The translations under genes and the position numbers were made by a program. From Acidimicrobiia bacterium (GTDB taxonomy: Bacteria; Actinomycetota; Acidimicrobiia; Acidimicrobiales; Acidimicrobilacustridaceae), in contig JAEMTX010000138.1 in assembly GCA_016462055.1 (NCBI GenBank), forward strand, positions 1 through 5,251: 5,251 nucleotides of DNA. Direction: 5' to 3'. Below are positions 1-5,251 of the stretch, in pieces. Positions within the stretch are counted from its first letter, which is position 1, and each line of letters opens with the position of its first letter. The notes under the pieces were generated by a model. That model saw only the letters and a program-made list of their open reading frames with translations. It had not been told where the DNA came from and did no database searches.

Positions 1-933
1 CTCCCGACCGCCGATCCGATTCTTAATGCGCATCATGCGTTGGCTGAGTTGATGATGCTCCACCAAGAACAACCCGGTGTTGACCGCGGCGTGGCCCTAA
101 CAATTCCCGCTTCAGCTGACACCGTGGCTCTGAAAGAATTTCTTTCGGGGTTGGCAGCAACCACGGGCGCCCCGAGTGGTTCCCTTGGAAACATAGTCAT
201 CCAACCCCTCACTCTTGCTGACCTTTTCACCCGCACCGGGGTTGCCGGCACATCGCAAAAACCAACCGTTCGATCATGGACGAGTAACGACCCAACCGAT
301 CTTGGTACCTACGGATCACGGCTTGAACAGGCACAGTGGAATCTGCTTGGACTGCGAACCATGCTCCCCAAGGGCGGCGAAATCGTGGACCCCGTTGAAG
401 CAACGGTTCTGGCTTCCGCCGAAGCAACCCTGACGACCAACGATCGAGCCGCGGTGCTTAACGGCGCCAACAACCAACTACTTGCGATCACCTCGGCGAT
501 CAGCCTTCCGCAATCACAAAGAGTCACCCTGACTTCCAGAAGCGGAAAAATTCCGCTGGTGATTACCAACGACCTTCCGGTCGAGGCATTGGTTCGGATC
601 AGCGTGAGTAGCCCAAAACTCGAATTCCCGAGCGGGACGACCTACGAAGTTGTTCTCGCCCCCTCGAGTACGACTCGCACCGATATCGAGGTCACGACCA
701 GAGCCTCCGGCGCTTTCCCCCTCGATGTCGCCATCACCTCATCGGGTGGTGGGATACCCGTCGCATCGAGCCGGATCGATGTTCGATCCACAGCGATTTC
801 GGGGATTGGACTCTTCCTTTCCCTCGGCGCCGGCTTGTTCTTACTGGTGTGGTGGGCCCGACACATCCGCCGTCGTCGCCGAGCTCGTTCCTTGGTCGCC
901 GCGAACGAACCATCACAAACCCCGGGTGGATGA
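1..933 (+). CDS. DUF6049-family exported membrane-anchored protein, C-terminal part (5' end outside window)
   Basis: The reading frame is open from the first base, so this is the last 310 residues of a longer protein; a TTG at 40 is an internal Leu codon, not a start. The first visible part (ALAELMMLHQEQPGVDRGVAL) resembles the conserved region of actinobacterial DUF6049 proteins. It is followed by a helical stretch and, from about residue 174, a beta-rich Ig-like segment starting RVTLTSRSGKIPLVITN. An RSTA motif (262-265) directly precedes one transmembrane helix (about 266-286), then a basic cluster (RRRRRAR) and a short cytoplasmic tail. This topology places the bulk of the protein outside the membrane. 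In mycobacteria the equivalent gene (Rv3909 type) lies next to mviN/murJ, which suggests an envelope role, but no biochemical function is established. The gene ends 36 bases before the DegV gene and may be cotranscribed with it. The family call is from recognised pattern, not a search. Confidence 0.8.
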   Translation, partial: LPTADPILNAHHALAELMMLHQEQPGVDRGVALTIPASADTVALKEFLSGLAATTGAPSGSLGNIVIQPLTLADLFTRTGVAGTSQKPTVRSWTSNDPTDLGTYGSRLEQAQWNLLGLRTMLPKGGEIVDPVEATVLASAEATLTTNDRAAVLNGANNQLLAITSAISLPQSQRVTLTSRSGKIPLVITNDLPVEALVRISVSSPKLEFPSGTTYEVVLAPSSTTRTDIEVTTRASGAFPLDVAITSSGGGIPVASSRIDVRSTAISGIGLFLSLGAGLFLLVWWARHIRRRRRARSLVAANEPSQTPGG

Positions 934-969
934 GTAGCGTCTTCCCGTCACCAATCGAACGGGAGCACC

Positions 970-1809
970 ATGACCGGCGTCCACATCGTCACTGATAGTT
1001 CCTGCGACTTGAGCGAAGCAGAAACCACCACCAACGGCATCGGTGTTGTGCCGTTAAATATCCGCTTTGGCGACGATGAATACGTCGACCGCGAGCAACT
1101 CAGCGTCGAAGACTTCTACGCAAAGATGGCCAGCACCGGACTGCTGCCTGAAACATCCGCTCCGTCGCCTGGCCGATTTGAGCAGGCCTTTCGTGGTGCA
1201 GCAGCAGTTGGTGCAAGCGCAGTGGTGTGCATCAATCTTTCCGGTGAACTGTCGGCAACGGTGCAATCTGCACGCAACGCTGCCACCGCAGTCGATGGCG
1301 ACATTGATGTGCGTGTCATCGACAGTCGATCGCTTACCGGTGGTCTCGGCACGATGGTGCTCGAGGCAGCACTCGCCGCGCGAAATGGCGCCGACGCTGA
1401 CGCAGTTGTCGCTCTCGTTGAATCGATGATTTCGCGCACCGAAATTTATGGAGCGCTCGACACGCTCGAGAATCTCAAAAAAGGCGGCCGAATCGGGAGC
1501 GCCAAAGCTCTCTTAGGTTCAATGTTGTCGGTGAAACCAATTATTCGAATTGTTGACGGTGCCGTTGAAGAAGCCGGCAAACAACGAACTCGCAAACGCG
1601 CACTGGAATGGGTGCGAGACCAACTCTTTGCTGAAGCCACCGTCGAAAAACTCTCGATCCTTCATGGCGAAGCTCCAGATATCGACCTCTTCCTTGACAT
1701 GATCGCTGAGCGCTACCCGCGCGATCAGGTCCGTCTTGGAAAAATCGGCGCGGTCATTGGCACACACGGTGGGCCAGGCGTCATCGGCATGTGCTACCTG
1801 CGGCCGTGA
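970..1809 (+). CDS. DegV family fatty-acid-binding protein
   Basis: This is a complete 279-residue protein, the usual DegV length (about 280). DegV/FakB proteins bind a fatty acid; in firmicutes FakB presents it to the kinase FakA for phosphorylation and entry into phospholipid synthesis. Family landmarks are all present: N-terminal HIVTDSSCDL (5-14), the TSAPSPG loop (62-68) that holds the carboxylate-binding Thr-Ser region, the NLSGELSATVQSA segment (89-101, usually S-LSGT-YQSA), VIDSRSLTGGLG (116-127), LENLKKGGRIG (166-176) with the following ALLGSMLSVKPII helix, and the C-terminal IGTHGGPG (263-270). The ATG is preceded by GGGAG at 961-965, only 4 bases away, which is short but acceptable. 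No FakA-like (DAK-domain) partner is visible here, so the substrate and role in this organism are inferred from the family. Its position between a DUF6049 gene and a kinase gene is where murJ usually lies in other actinobacteria. Confidence 0.93.
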   Translation: MTGVHIVTDSSCDLSEAETTTNGIGVVPLNIRFGDDEYVDREQLSVEDFYAKMASTGLLPETSAPSPGRFEQAFRGAAAVGASAVVCINLSGELSATVQSARNAATAVDGDIDVRVIDSRSLTGGLGTMVLEAALAARNGADADAVVALVESMISRTEIYGALDTLENLKKGGRIGSAKALLGSMLSVKPIIRIVDGAVEEAGKQRTRKRALEWVRDQLFAEATVEKLSILHGEAPDIDLFLDMIAERYPRDQVRLGKIGAVIGTHGGPGVIGMCYLRP

Positions 1810-1855
1810 TCATCTTTCATTCAACTACAGCGTGAACGCGGACGATCCTGGGTCG

Positions 1856-3334
1856 GTGCCCTCTCTAGTTCCTAGCCGCGCGCTCGTCGGTCGTGTCCTC
1901 GCGCAACGCTACGAACTTCGTCAGCAAATCGCTGTCGGTGGCATGGCCGAAGTCTGGGAAGCGGACGATCTGATTCTTGGGCGCGCCGTCGCAGTCAAAA
2001 TTCTTCATCTGCAGTTTGCCAATGATCCGGTTGTTCGCCAGCGATTTCACATCGAAGCAATCGCCGCAGCGCGCCTCGTTGATCCGTCAATCGTTGCTAT
2101 TTATGACACCGTTGACCTCGACGGTTGCGATGCAATTGTTATGGAACTTGTGCGTGGTCGCACGCTTCGAGACTTTCTCGATGAACGCGGCGCTCTCGAT
2201 CCGATCGAGGTCGTGCATATCGGCGCTCAGGTCGCCGGCGCCCTTGCCGTTGCTCACCGCGCTGGCGTGATACATCGCGACATCAAACCGGCAAATATTC
2301 TTCTTTCTGACGATGGTCGTGTCTTGGTAACCGACTTTGGTATCGCCAAAGTGCTTGATGAACCCGACCTCACGCGCACCGCACAGATACTGGGAACGGT
2401 GAAGTACCTCGCTCCCGAACAAGTTGAGGGCGGTCCCGTTGATGGGCGTACCGACCTTTACGCGTTAGGCGCAGTTCTCTACGAAGCTGTTTGTGGGGAA
2501 GCGCCATTCCGCGCCGATACGCCAGCGGCTCTCGCCCTTGCGCGCATGCATCGAGATCCCTCACGCCTGTCAGTGGTTCTCAAAAAGATTCCACAAGATC
2601 TTGAAACCGCAATCATGCGCGCGATGTTTCGTGCACCTAGCGGCCGTTTTGCTTCGGCCAACGACATGCGGGCCGCATTGCTTTCGACTCGTCTCGACGT
2701 CCTTGCTGATCCCGCCAGCGAGACGAAACCGACTACACCAACCCCCACTCCCGTCCGCGTAAAGCGCGGACGATCAGGAATTGTTGTGACACTCGTTGTC
2801 GTGGCGGTGCTTCTTCTGATTGCGGTTCTTATTTCCAACACCGATGCTGGAAAGACCCTCTTTTCAAATCAACCAGCAACGACCACCACGACACCTCGGC
2901 AGCTGGCCATTTCCACTGCGCACTCCTTCGATCCCGCCGACCGCACTGGTTTCGAAAACGAAGCGGCCGCCATGAACGCCGTCGATGCTGATTCGCTGAC
3001 CTGGTGGTCGACCGACGCGTACTCGTCGCGCCAGTTCGGCAATCTCAAAACAGGTGTTGGTCTCGTCATCGACCTAACGACAGAGGGCCCCATAGGGACC
3101 GTCACAATCGATTCGCCTTCGTCGGGATGGTCAATCGACGCGTATACGGCCACCGGTTCACCGACGACCCTCATTGGCTGGGGGTCAGTACGTACCAGCG
3201 CGATGAACATCCGGGGTCCGCTCACTCTTGACCTCCACGGTGCCAGTGGCAACGCTGTCTTGCTCTGGATTACGCAACTCAAAGAGACACCGCCCTTTCA
3301 GGTGACAATCACCGACGTCATCGTCACCTCCTAA
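1856..3334 (+). CDS. Membrane Ser/Thr protein kinase with MviN-type extracellular domain
   Basis: With the GTG at 1856 as start the protein has 492 residues. The cytoplasmic N-terminus is a Hanks-type kinase: glycine loop IAVGGMAEV (25-33), VAVKIL with Lys48, helix-C Glu67, HRDIKPAN (140-147, Asp142), DFG (160-162), activation loop LTRTAQILGTVKYLAPEQ with Thr173 and Thr175 in the places of PknB Thr171/Thr173, and APE (186-188). All catalytic residues are present, so it should be active. A Thr/Pro-rich basic juxtamembrane stretch (about 291-305) leads to one transmembrane helix (about 308-327), a TTTTT linker, and an outer domain (about 350-492) containing FDP, AVDADSLTWWSTDAY and FGNLKTGVGLVIDL. 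That domain resembles the galactose-binding/discoidin-like end of actinobacterial MviN and the kinase-like protein beside MurJ. PASTA repeats are absent. The start is uncertain: GTG 1832 is an alternative (500 residues), neither has a good ribosome site, and the longer TTG 1736 frame would overlap the DegV gene by 74 bases. Confidence 0.9.
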   Translation: MPSLVPSRALVGRVLAQRYELRQQIAVGGMAEVWEADDLILGRAVAVKILHLQFANDPVVRQRFHIEAIAAARLVDPSIVAIYDTVDLDGCDAIVMELVRGRTLRDFLDERGALDPIEVVHIGAQVAGALAVAHRAGVIHRDIKPANILLSDDGRVLVTDFGIAKVLDEPDLTRTAQILGTVKYLAPEQVEGGPVDGRTDLYALGAVLYEAVCGEAPFRADTPAALALARMHRDPSRLSVVLKKIPQDLETAIMRAMFRAPSGRFASANDMRAALLSTRLDVLADPASETKPTTPTPTPVRVKRGRSGIVVTLVVVAVLLLIAVLISNTDAGKTLFSNQPATTTTTPRQLAISTAHSFDPADRTGFENEAAAMNAVDADSLTWWSTDAYSSRQFGNLKTGVGLVIDLTTEGPIGTVTIDSPSSGWSIDAYTATGSPTTLIGWGSVRTSAMNIRGPLTLDLHGASGNAVLLWITQLKETPPFQVTITDVIVTS

Positions 3335-3351
3335 TCACGAGTTACGACGGT

Positions 3352-3357
3352 TAGGAT
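3352..3357 (+). promoter_or_regulatory. Candidate -10 element (TAGGAT) for the small membrane protein gene
   Basis: TAGGAT fits the actinobacterial housekeeping -10 pattern TANNNT and ends 7 bases before the ATG at 3365, so transcription could begin at the start codon itself and give a leaderless mRNA. No convincing -35 is visible about 17 bases upstream, where the DNA overlaps the kinase stop codon. The same bases include AGGA, 8 bases from the ATG, which could instead be a ribosome-binding site for a cotranscript. The two readings cannot be separated from sequence. Confidence 0.35.
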
Positions 3358-3364
3358 CGCCGGT

Positions 3365-3778
3365 ATGGATACGGGCCCGAACGCTTCGACTTCCTCAGGT
3401 TCGAACCAGGAATCATCAGCGACCCCGCCGCGCTCCATCCCATCGATTCCATCGGTCGGATCACTCGCTGGCGGCGACTGGCCAGCGCAGGCGGCCGACG
3501 CCATCGTAAACGCCGTCGAAACCGTTCGAGATCGCACCACCACTCCCATCATGAAGATCGCCCGCGGGCTGGTCTACGGCGTTTTCGCCGGCACGATCAT
3601 CATCGTGATCACGGTCTTGGCGGTTATCGGGGTGGTTCGCCTCCTCGATGAAGCCCTTCCCTCGGGAGTGTGGCTGCCCTATCTCATCCTCGGCGCCCTG
3701 TTCACTTCGGTCGGAGCGCTGTTGTTTCTCCGTCGCAATGCGCCTGCTCCTTCAGCGGGGACATCCCCGAAGCGCTAA
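3365..3778 (+). CDS. Small two-helix membrane protein of unknown function
   Basis: I do not recognise a named family for this complete 137-residue protein. Residues 1-38 are Ser/Pro/Thr-rich and probably disordered. Residues 39-68 (starting DWPAQAADAIVNAVETVRDRTT) look like an amphipathic helix that could lie on the membrane. Two hydrophobic helices follow, about 69-91 and 103-123, separated by a short loop containing DEALPSGVW. The tail is short and basic (RRNAPAPSAGTSPKR). There is no signal-peptide cleavage pattern, so both ends are probably cytoplasmic with a helical hairpin in the membrane. It starts 30 bases after the kinase gene and lies 71 bases before trxB, where sigM and its anti-sigma partner are found in mycobacteria; it resembles neither. 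The proximity to a kinase and the Ser/Thr-rich N-terminus make it a possible kinase substrate, which is only inference. The ATG is favoured by the TAGGAT element just upstream and by consistent coding up to TAA. Confidence 0.82.
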   Translation: MDTGPNASTSSGSNQESSATPPRSIPSIPSVGSLAGGDWPAQAADAIVNAVETVRDRTTTPIMKIARGLVYGVFAGTIIIVITVLAVIGVVRLLDEALPSGVWLPYLILGALFTSVGALLFLRRNAPAPSAGTSPKR

Positions 3779-3816
3779 ATCGTTTCACTATCAACACACT
3801 CCCCCACCAACTGACT

Positions 3817-3831
3817 TGACCATCGCGGTCA
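3817..3831. repeat. Short inverted repeat in the trxB leader
   Basis: TGACC-ATCGC-GGTCA is a perfect 5-base inverted repeat with a 5-base spacer, in the 71-base gap before trxB and 18 bases upstream of its start codon. It overlaps TTGACC, a possible -35-like sequence. It could be a small operator or a weak hairpin near the ribosome site, but arms this short occur often by chance. Confidence 0.25.
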
Positions 3832-3849
3832 TCAATATCTGGAGTCCCT

Positions 3850-4809
3850 ATGCCTGAAATTCGCAAAGTCATCATCATCGGTTCCGGTCCTGCTGGACTC
3901 ACCAGCGCGATCTACACCGCTCGGGGAAACCTTGAGCCACTGCTCATCGAGGGTGAACCTTCATCAACCAGCGACCAGCCCGGTGGGCAACTCATGCTCA
4001 CCACAGAAGTTGAGAACTTCCCTGGTTGGCCCGACGGAATCATGGGCCCGGAGCTCATGATGAAATTCCGCGAACAGGCGATGCGTTTCGGCACCGAGAT
4101 CATCACTCACAAGGTCACCAAAGTCGACCTGTCGGCTCGGCCGTTCAAAGTGTGGATCGGCGATGTTGACGCTCCCGAACCCACCCACCTTGCCGACTCC
4201 ATCATCGTTTCCACCGGTGCGCGTTCTCTCATGCTTGGCCTCGAAGAAGAAACGCGTTTGATTGGTCACGGTCTTTCAACCTGTGCGACCTGCGACGGTT
4301 TCTTCTTCCGCGATCACGACATCGCTGTCGTTGGTGGTGGCGATTCGGCCATAGAAGAGGCGCTTTTTCTTACGAAATTCGCCAAGACCGTCACCCTTGT
4401 CCACCGCCGCGAAGAGCTTCGCGCATCAAAGATCATGCAAGACCGATTATTCGCCAACGAGAAAATACGTTTCGCATGGAACTCAACAGTGACCGCCATT
4501 CAGGGTGAGCAAATGGTTGAGGGAGTCACCCTCACCGACACCGTCACGGGCGAAGAGCGACCTCTTGCCGTCACCGGAGTGTTCGTCGCCATTGGCCACC
4601 GTCCCAATACTGATCTGTTTGCCGGTCAACTCACCACCGACGAGAACGGTTACCTCGTGACCCATAACGGGTCGCTCACCAACATCGAAGGCGTATTTGC
4701 CTGCGGCGATGTCCAAGATCACGTCTATCGCCAAGCGATTACCGCTGCCGGCTCGGGATGCATGGCGGCAATCGATTGTGAACGTTGGCTCGAAGCCACC
4801 CACCATTGA
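3850..4809 (+). CDS. trxB: Thioredoxin-disulfide reductase (NADPH, FAD-dependent)
   Basis: This complete 319-residue enzyme has the typical length of low-molecular-weight bacterial thioredoxin reductases. It uses NADPH to reduce the disulfide of thioredoxin through FAD and a redox-active cysteine pair in the cytoplasm. The sequence shows the FAD-binding GSGPAGLTSAIYTAR (11-25), the PGGQL and VENFPG segments (44-59), the active site CATCDG (Cys145, Cys148, Asp149), the NADPH-binding GGGDSAIEE (162-170) with the phosphate-contacting HRRE and Arg191 (185-191), and the C-terminal FAD motif ACGDVQD (285-291) followed by YRQAITAAGSGCMAA (293-307). No key residue is missing. The start ATG is supported by GGAG at 3841-3844 with 5-base spacing. 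trxA follows 209 bases later on the same strand, as in most actinobacteria, although the long gap suggests that trxA also has its own promoter. In other actinobacteria this pair is controlled by SigR/SigH; I found no clear SigR-type promoter directly upstream of trxB here. Confidence 0.97.
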   Translation: MPEIRKVIIIGSGPAGLTSAIYTARGNLEPLLIEGEPSSTSDQPGGQLMLTTEVENFPGWPDGIMGPELMMKFREQAMRFGTEIITHKVTKVDLSARPFKVWIGDVDAPEPTHLADSIIVSTGARSLMLGLEEETRLIGHGLSTCATCDGFFFRDHDIAVVGGGDSAIEEALFLTKFAKTVTLVHRREELRASKIMQDRLFANEKIRFAWNSTVTAIQGEQMVEGVTLTDTVTGEERPLAVTGVFVAIGHRPNTDLFAGQLTTDENGYLVTHNGSLTNIEGVFACGDVQDHVYRQAITAAGSGCMAAIDCERWLEATHH

Positions 4810-4837
4810 TCCAGCAGTGCATTGATGTGTTTTGAGC

Positions 4838-4865
4838 GGGAATGAAACCGACTCGCGGTAGCGTT
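4838..4865 (+). promoter_or_regulatory. Candidate SigR/SigH-type promoter upstream of trxA
   Basis: GGGAAT (4838-4843) is followed after 19 bases by GTT (4863-4865). This fits the GGAAT-N18/19-GTT pattern of promoters read by the thiol-oxidative-stress sigma factors SigR of Streptomyces and SigH of mycobacteria, whose known targets include trxB and trxA genes. A TAGCGT at 4859-4864 overlaps it and could act as a housekeeping -10 instead, but no matching -35 is visible at the usual distance. Transcription from here would start near 4871-4875 and leave a leader of about 145 bases before the trxA ATG. Confidence 0.5.
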
Positions 4866-4889
4866 GTCATCATCAAGGTTCAACTTGTC

Positions 4890-4948
4890 GAGTCGAACCT
4901 CAGGATCTGCCGTCCTCGTAACGACAAAGTGTTTGACATGAGTCGAAC
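4890..4948 (+). repeat. Direct repeat GAGTCGAAC, two copies 50 bases apart
   Basis: GAGTCGAAC occurs at 4890-4898 and again at 4940-4948, a start-to-start distance of exactly 50 bases (close to five helical turns). The second copy contains the left half of the palindrome at 4943-4958. The first copy has only a left half-site (TCGAAC) with no good right half. It may be a degenerate second operator half-site or a chance repeat. Confidence 0.4.
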
Positions 4949-4958
4949 ATTTGTTCGA
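4943..4958. promoter_or_regulatory. LexA (SOS) box-like perfect palindrome upstream of trxA
   Basis: TCGAACATTTGTTCGA has two perfect 7-base arms (TCGAACA and TGTTCGA) around TT, and matches the mycobacterial/Bacillus LexA operator pattern TCGAAC-N4-GTTCGA at all twelve fixed positions. LexA represses DNA-damage genes until RecA triggers its self-cleavage. The site lies 60 bases before the trxA ATG, downstream of the candidate SigR promoter, and 4 bases after a perfect TTGACA (4933-4938). I find no clear -10 about 17 bases from that TTGACA. No other gene starts between trxB and trxA, so trxA is the only obvious target. Binding and regulation are inferred. Confidence 0.6.
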
Positions 4959-4982
4959 AACGAAGAGATCTCATCTAACCGG

Positions 4983-4998
4983 GCTGGCAACCGCCAGC
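4983..4998 (+). promoter_or_regulatory. Short hairpin in the trxA leader
   Basis: GCTGGC (4983-4988), loop AACC, and GCCAGC (4993-4998) form a perfect 6-base-pair GC-rich stem with a tetraloop, extendable by one G-T pair. It ends 12 bases before the GAGG ribosome site of trxA (5011-5014). There is no T-run after it, so it does not look like an intrinsic terminator. It could stabilise the mRNA 5' region or influence translation. Confidence 0.4.
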
Positions 4999-5018
4999 TG
5001 TCACGTGAACGAGGAACT

Positions 5019-5251
5019 ATGTCCGAGAACATCTCCACCTACACCGATGCAACCTTCGACGAGCAGATTGGCTCTTCATCGGTTCCTGTCGTCGTCGACT
5101 TCTGGGCCGAATGGTGCGGTCCGTGCAAGATGATTGCCCCCATCCTTGAAGAGATTGCCGACGAGCAAGCCGGCAGCCTCGCGATCGCCAAGCTCAATGT
5201 CGATGACAACCCCGATATTGCTCGTCGCTTTGGCGTCATGAGCATCCCGAC
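5019..5251 (+). CDS. trxA: Thioredoxin, 3' end cut by the window edge
   Basis: The first 77 residues of a thioredoxin are visible out of a usual total of about 105-110. Thioredoxin is the small cytoplasmic disulfide reductase that is recycled by TrxB and supplies electrons to ribonucleotide reductase, peroxiredoxins, methionine sulfoxide reductases and oxidised proteins. The protein begins MSENISTYTDATFDEQI, a normal N-terminus, followed by the central strand VVVDFWAEWCGPCKMIAP with the WCGPC active site (Trp32, Cys33, Cys36) and Asp27, the buried acid that assists catalysis. The segment KLNVDDNPDIARRFGVMSIP ends at Pro77, the conserved cis-proline facing the active site, so the cut falls immediately after it. 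The ATG is supported by GAGG at 5011-5014 with 4-base spacing. The gene pairs with trxB but is separated by a 209-base spacer carrying its own putative promoter, a LexA-like palindrome and a hairpin. Confidence 0.96.
   Translation, partial: MSENISTYTDATFDEQIGSSSVPVVVDFWAEWCGPCKMIAPILEEIADEQAGSLAIAKLNVDDNPDIARRFGVMSIP

Noticed and set aside
935..940. TAGCGT as a -10 for the DegV gene.
   Set aside because: It has no -35 partner and overlaps the end of the DUF6049 gene region; six-base matches of this kind are common by chance, so support is too weak.
1736..1855. N-terminal extension of the kinase from TTG at 1736, including a Cys-x-x-Cys pair.
   Set aside because: It would overlap the DegV gene by 74 bases in another frame; the Cys pair is an out-of-frame reading of the DegV C-terminus.
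3398..3407. Ten-base palindrome GGTTCGAACC resembling part of a LexA box.
   Set aside because: It lies inside the coding region of the small membrane protein, lacks the N4 spacer of the LexA operator, and is explained by codons for Gly-Ser-Asn.
4810..4860. Terminator after trxB.
   Set aside because: No GC-rich stem followed by a T-run is present after the trxB stop codon.
4933..4938. Perfect TTGACA as the -35 of a trxA promoter overlapping the LexA-like box.
   Set aside because: No acceptable -10 (TANNNT) occurs 15 to 19 bases downstream, so it is mentioned as context but not annotated as a promoter.
4965..4972. Eight-base palindrome GAGATCTC just after the LexA-like box.
   Set aside because: It is too short to be significant, does not extend, and fits no operator I recognise.
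4951..5133. Possible 60-residue gene on the + strand overlapping the trxA start, which could be a target of the LexA-like box.
   Set aside because: It begins at a TTG inside the palindrome, has no ribosome site, and overlaps the clear trxA coding region in another frame; its composition does not resemble a real protein.

Overview
The window looks like chromosomal core DNA from an actinobacterium, most likely of the class Acidimicrobiia. The reasons are a moderate-to-high GC content, a DUF6049-type cell-envelope protein, a MviN-type extracellular domain on a kinase, and an actinobacterial gene order ending in trxB-trxA. In Mycobacterium and Streptomyces the block DUF6049 protein - murJ/mviN - kinase-like protein - sigM - (anti-sigma) - trxB - trxA lies close to the replication origin. 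The class assignment is inferred from protein style and was not tested by a search.

All genes are on the + strand and tightly packed. Positions 1-933 hold the C-terminal part of a DUF6049-type secreted, membrane-anchored protein whose 5' end is outside the window. Positions 970-1809 encode a complete DegV-family fatty-acid-binding protein. Positions about 1856-3334 encode a membrane Ser/Thr kinase with intact catalytic motifs and an extracellular domain like the one attached to actinobacterial MviN/MurJ. Positions 3365-3778 encode a small two-helix membrane protein of unknown function. Positions 3850-4809 encode thioredoxin reductase. From 5019 to the window end lies thioredoxin, cut just after its cis-proline. 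Spacers are 36, 46, 30, 71 and 209 bases. No stretch longer than 300 bases lacks a gene, and I saw no RNA genes, mobile elements or CRISPR arrays.

The coherent functional unit is the thioredoxin system: TrxB passes NADPH electrons to TrxA. The upstream genes fit an envelope theme: a DUF6049 exported protein, a signalling kinase with an extracytoplasmic sensor domain, and a small membrane protein. Compared with the classical layout, murJ and sigM are absent from their usual places here, and a DegV gene sits where murJ would be expected.

The most unexpected signal is in the 209-base trxB-trxA spacer. It holds a perfect 16-base palindrome matching the Gram-positive/mycobacterial LexA (SOS) box, downstream of a SigR/SigH-like promoter motif (GGGAAT-N19-GTT) and upstream of a short hairpin. 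Together they suggest, without proving, that trxA has its own promoter under both thiol-stress and DNA-damage control.
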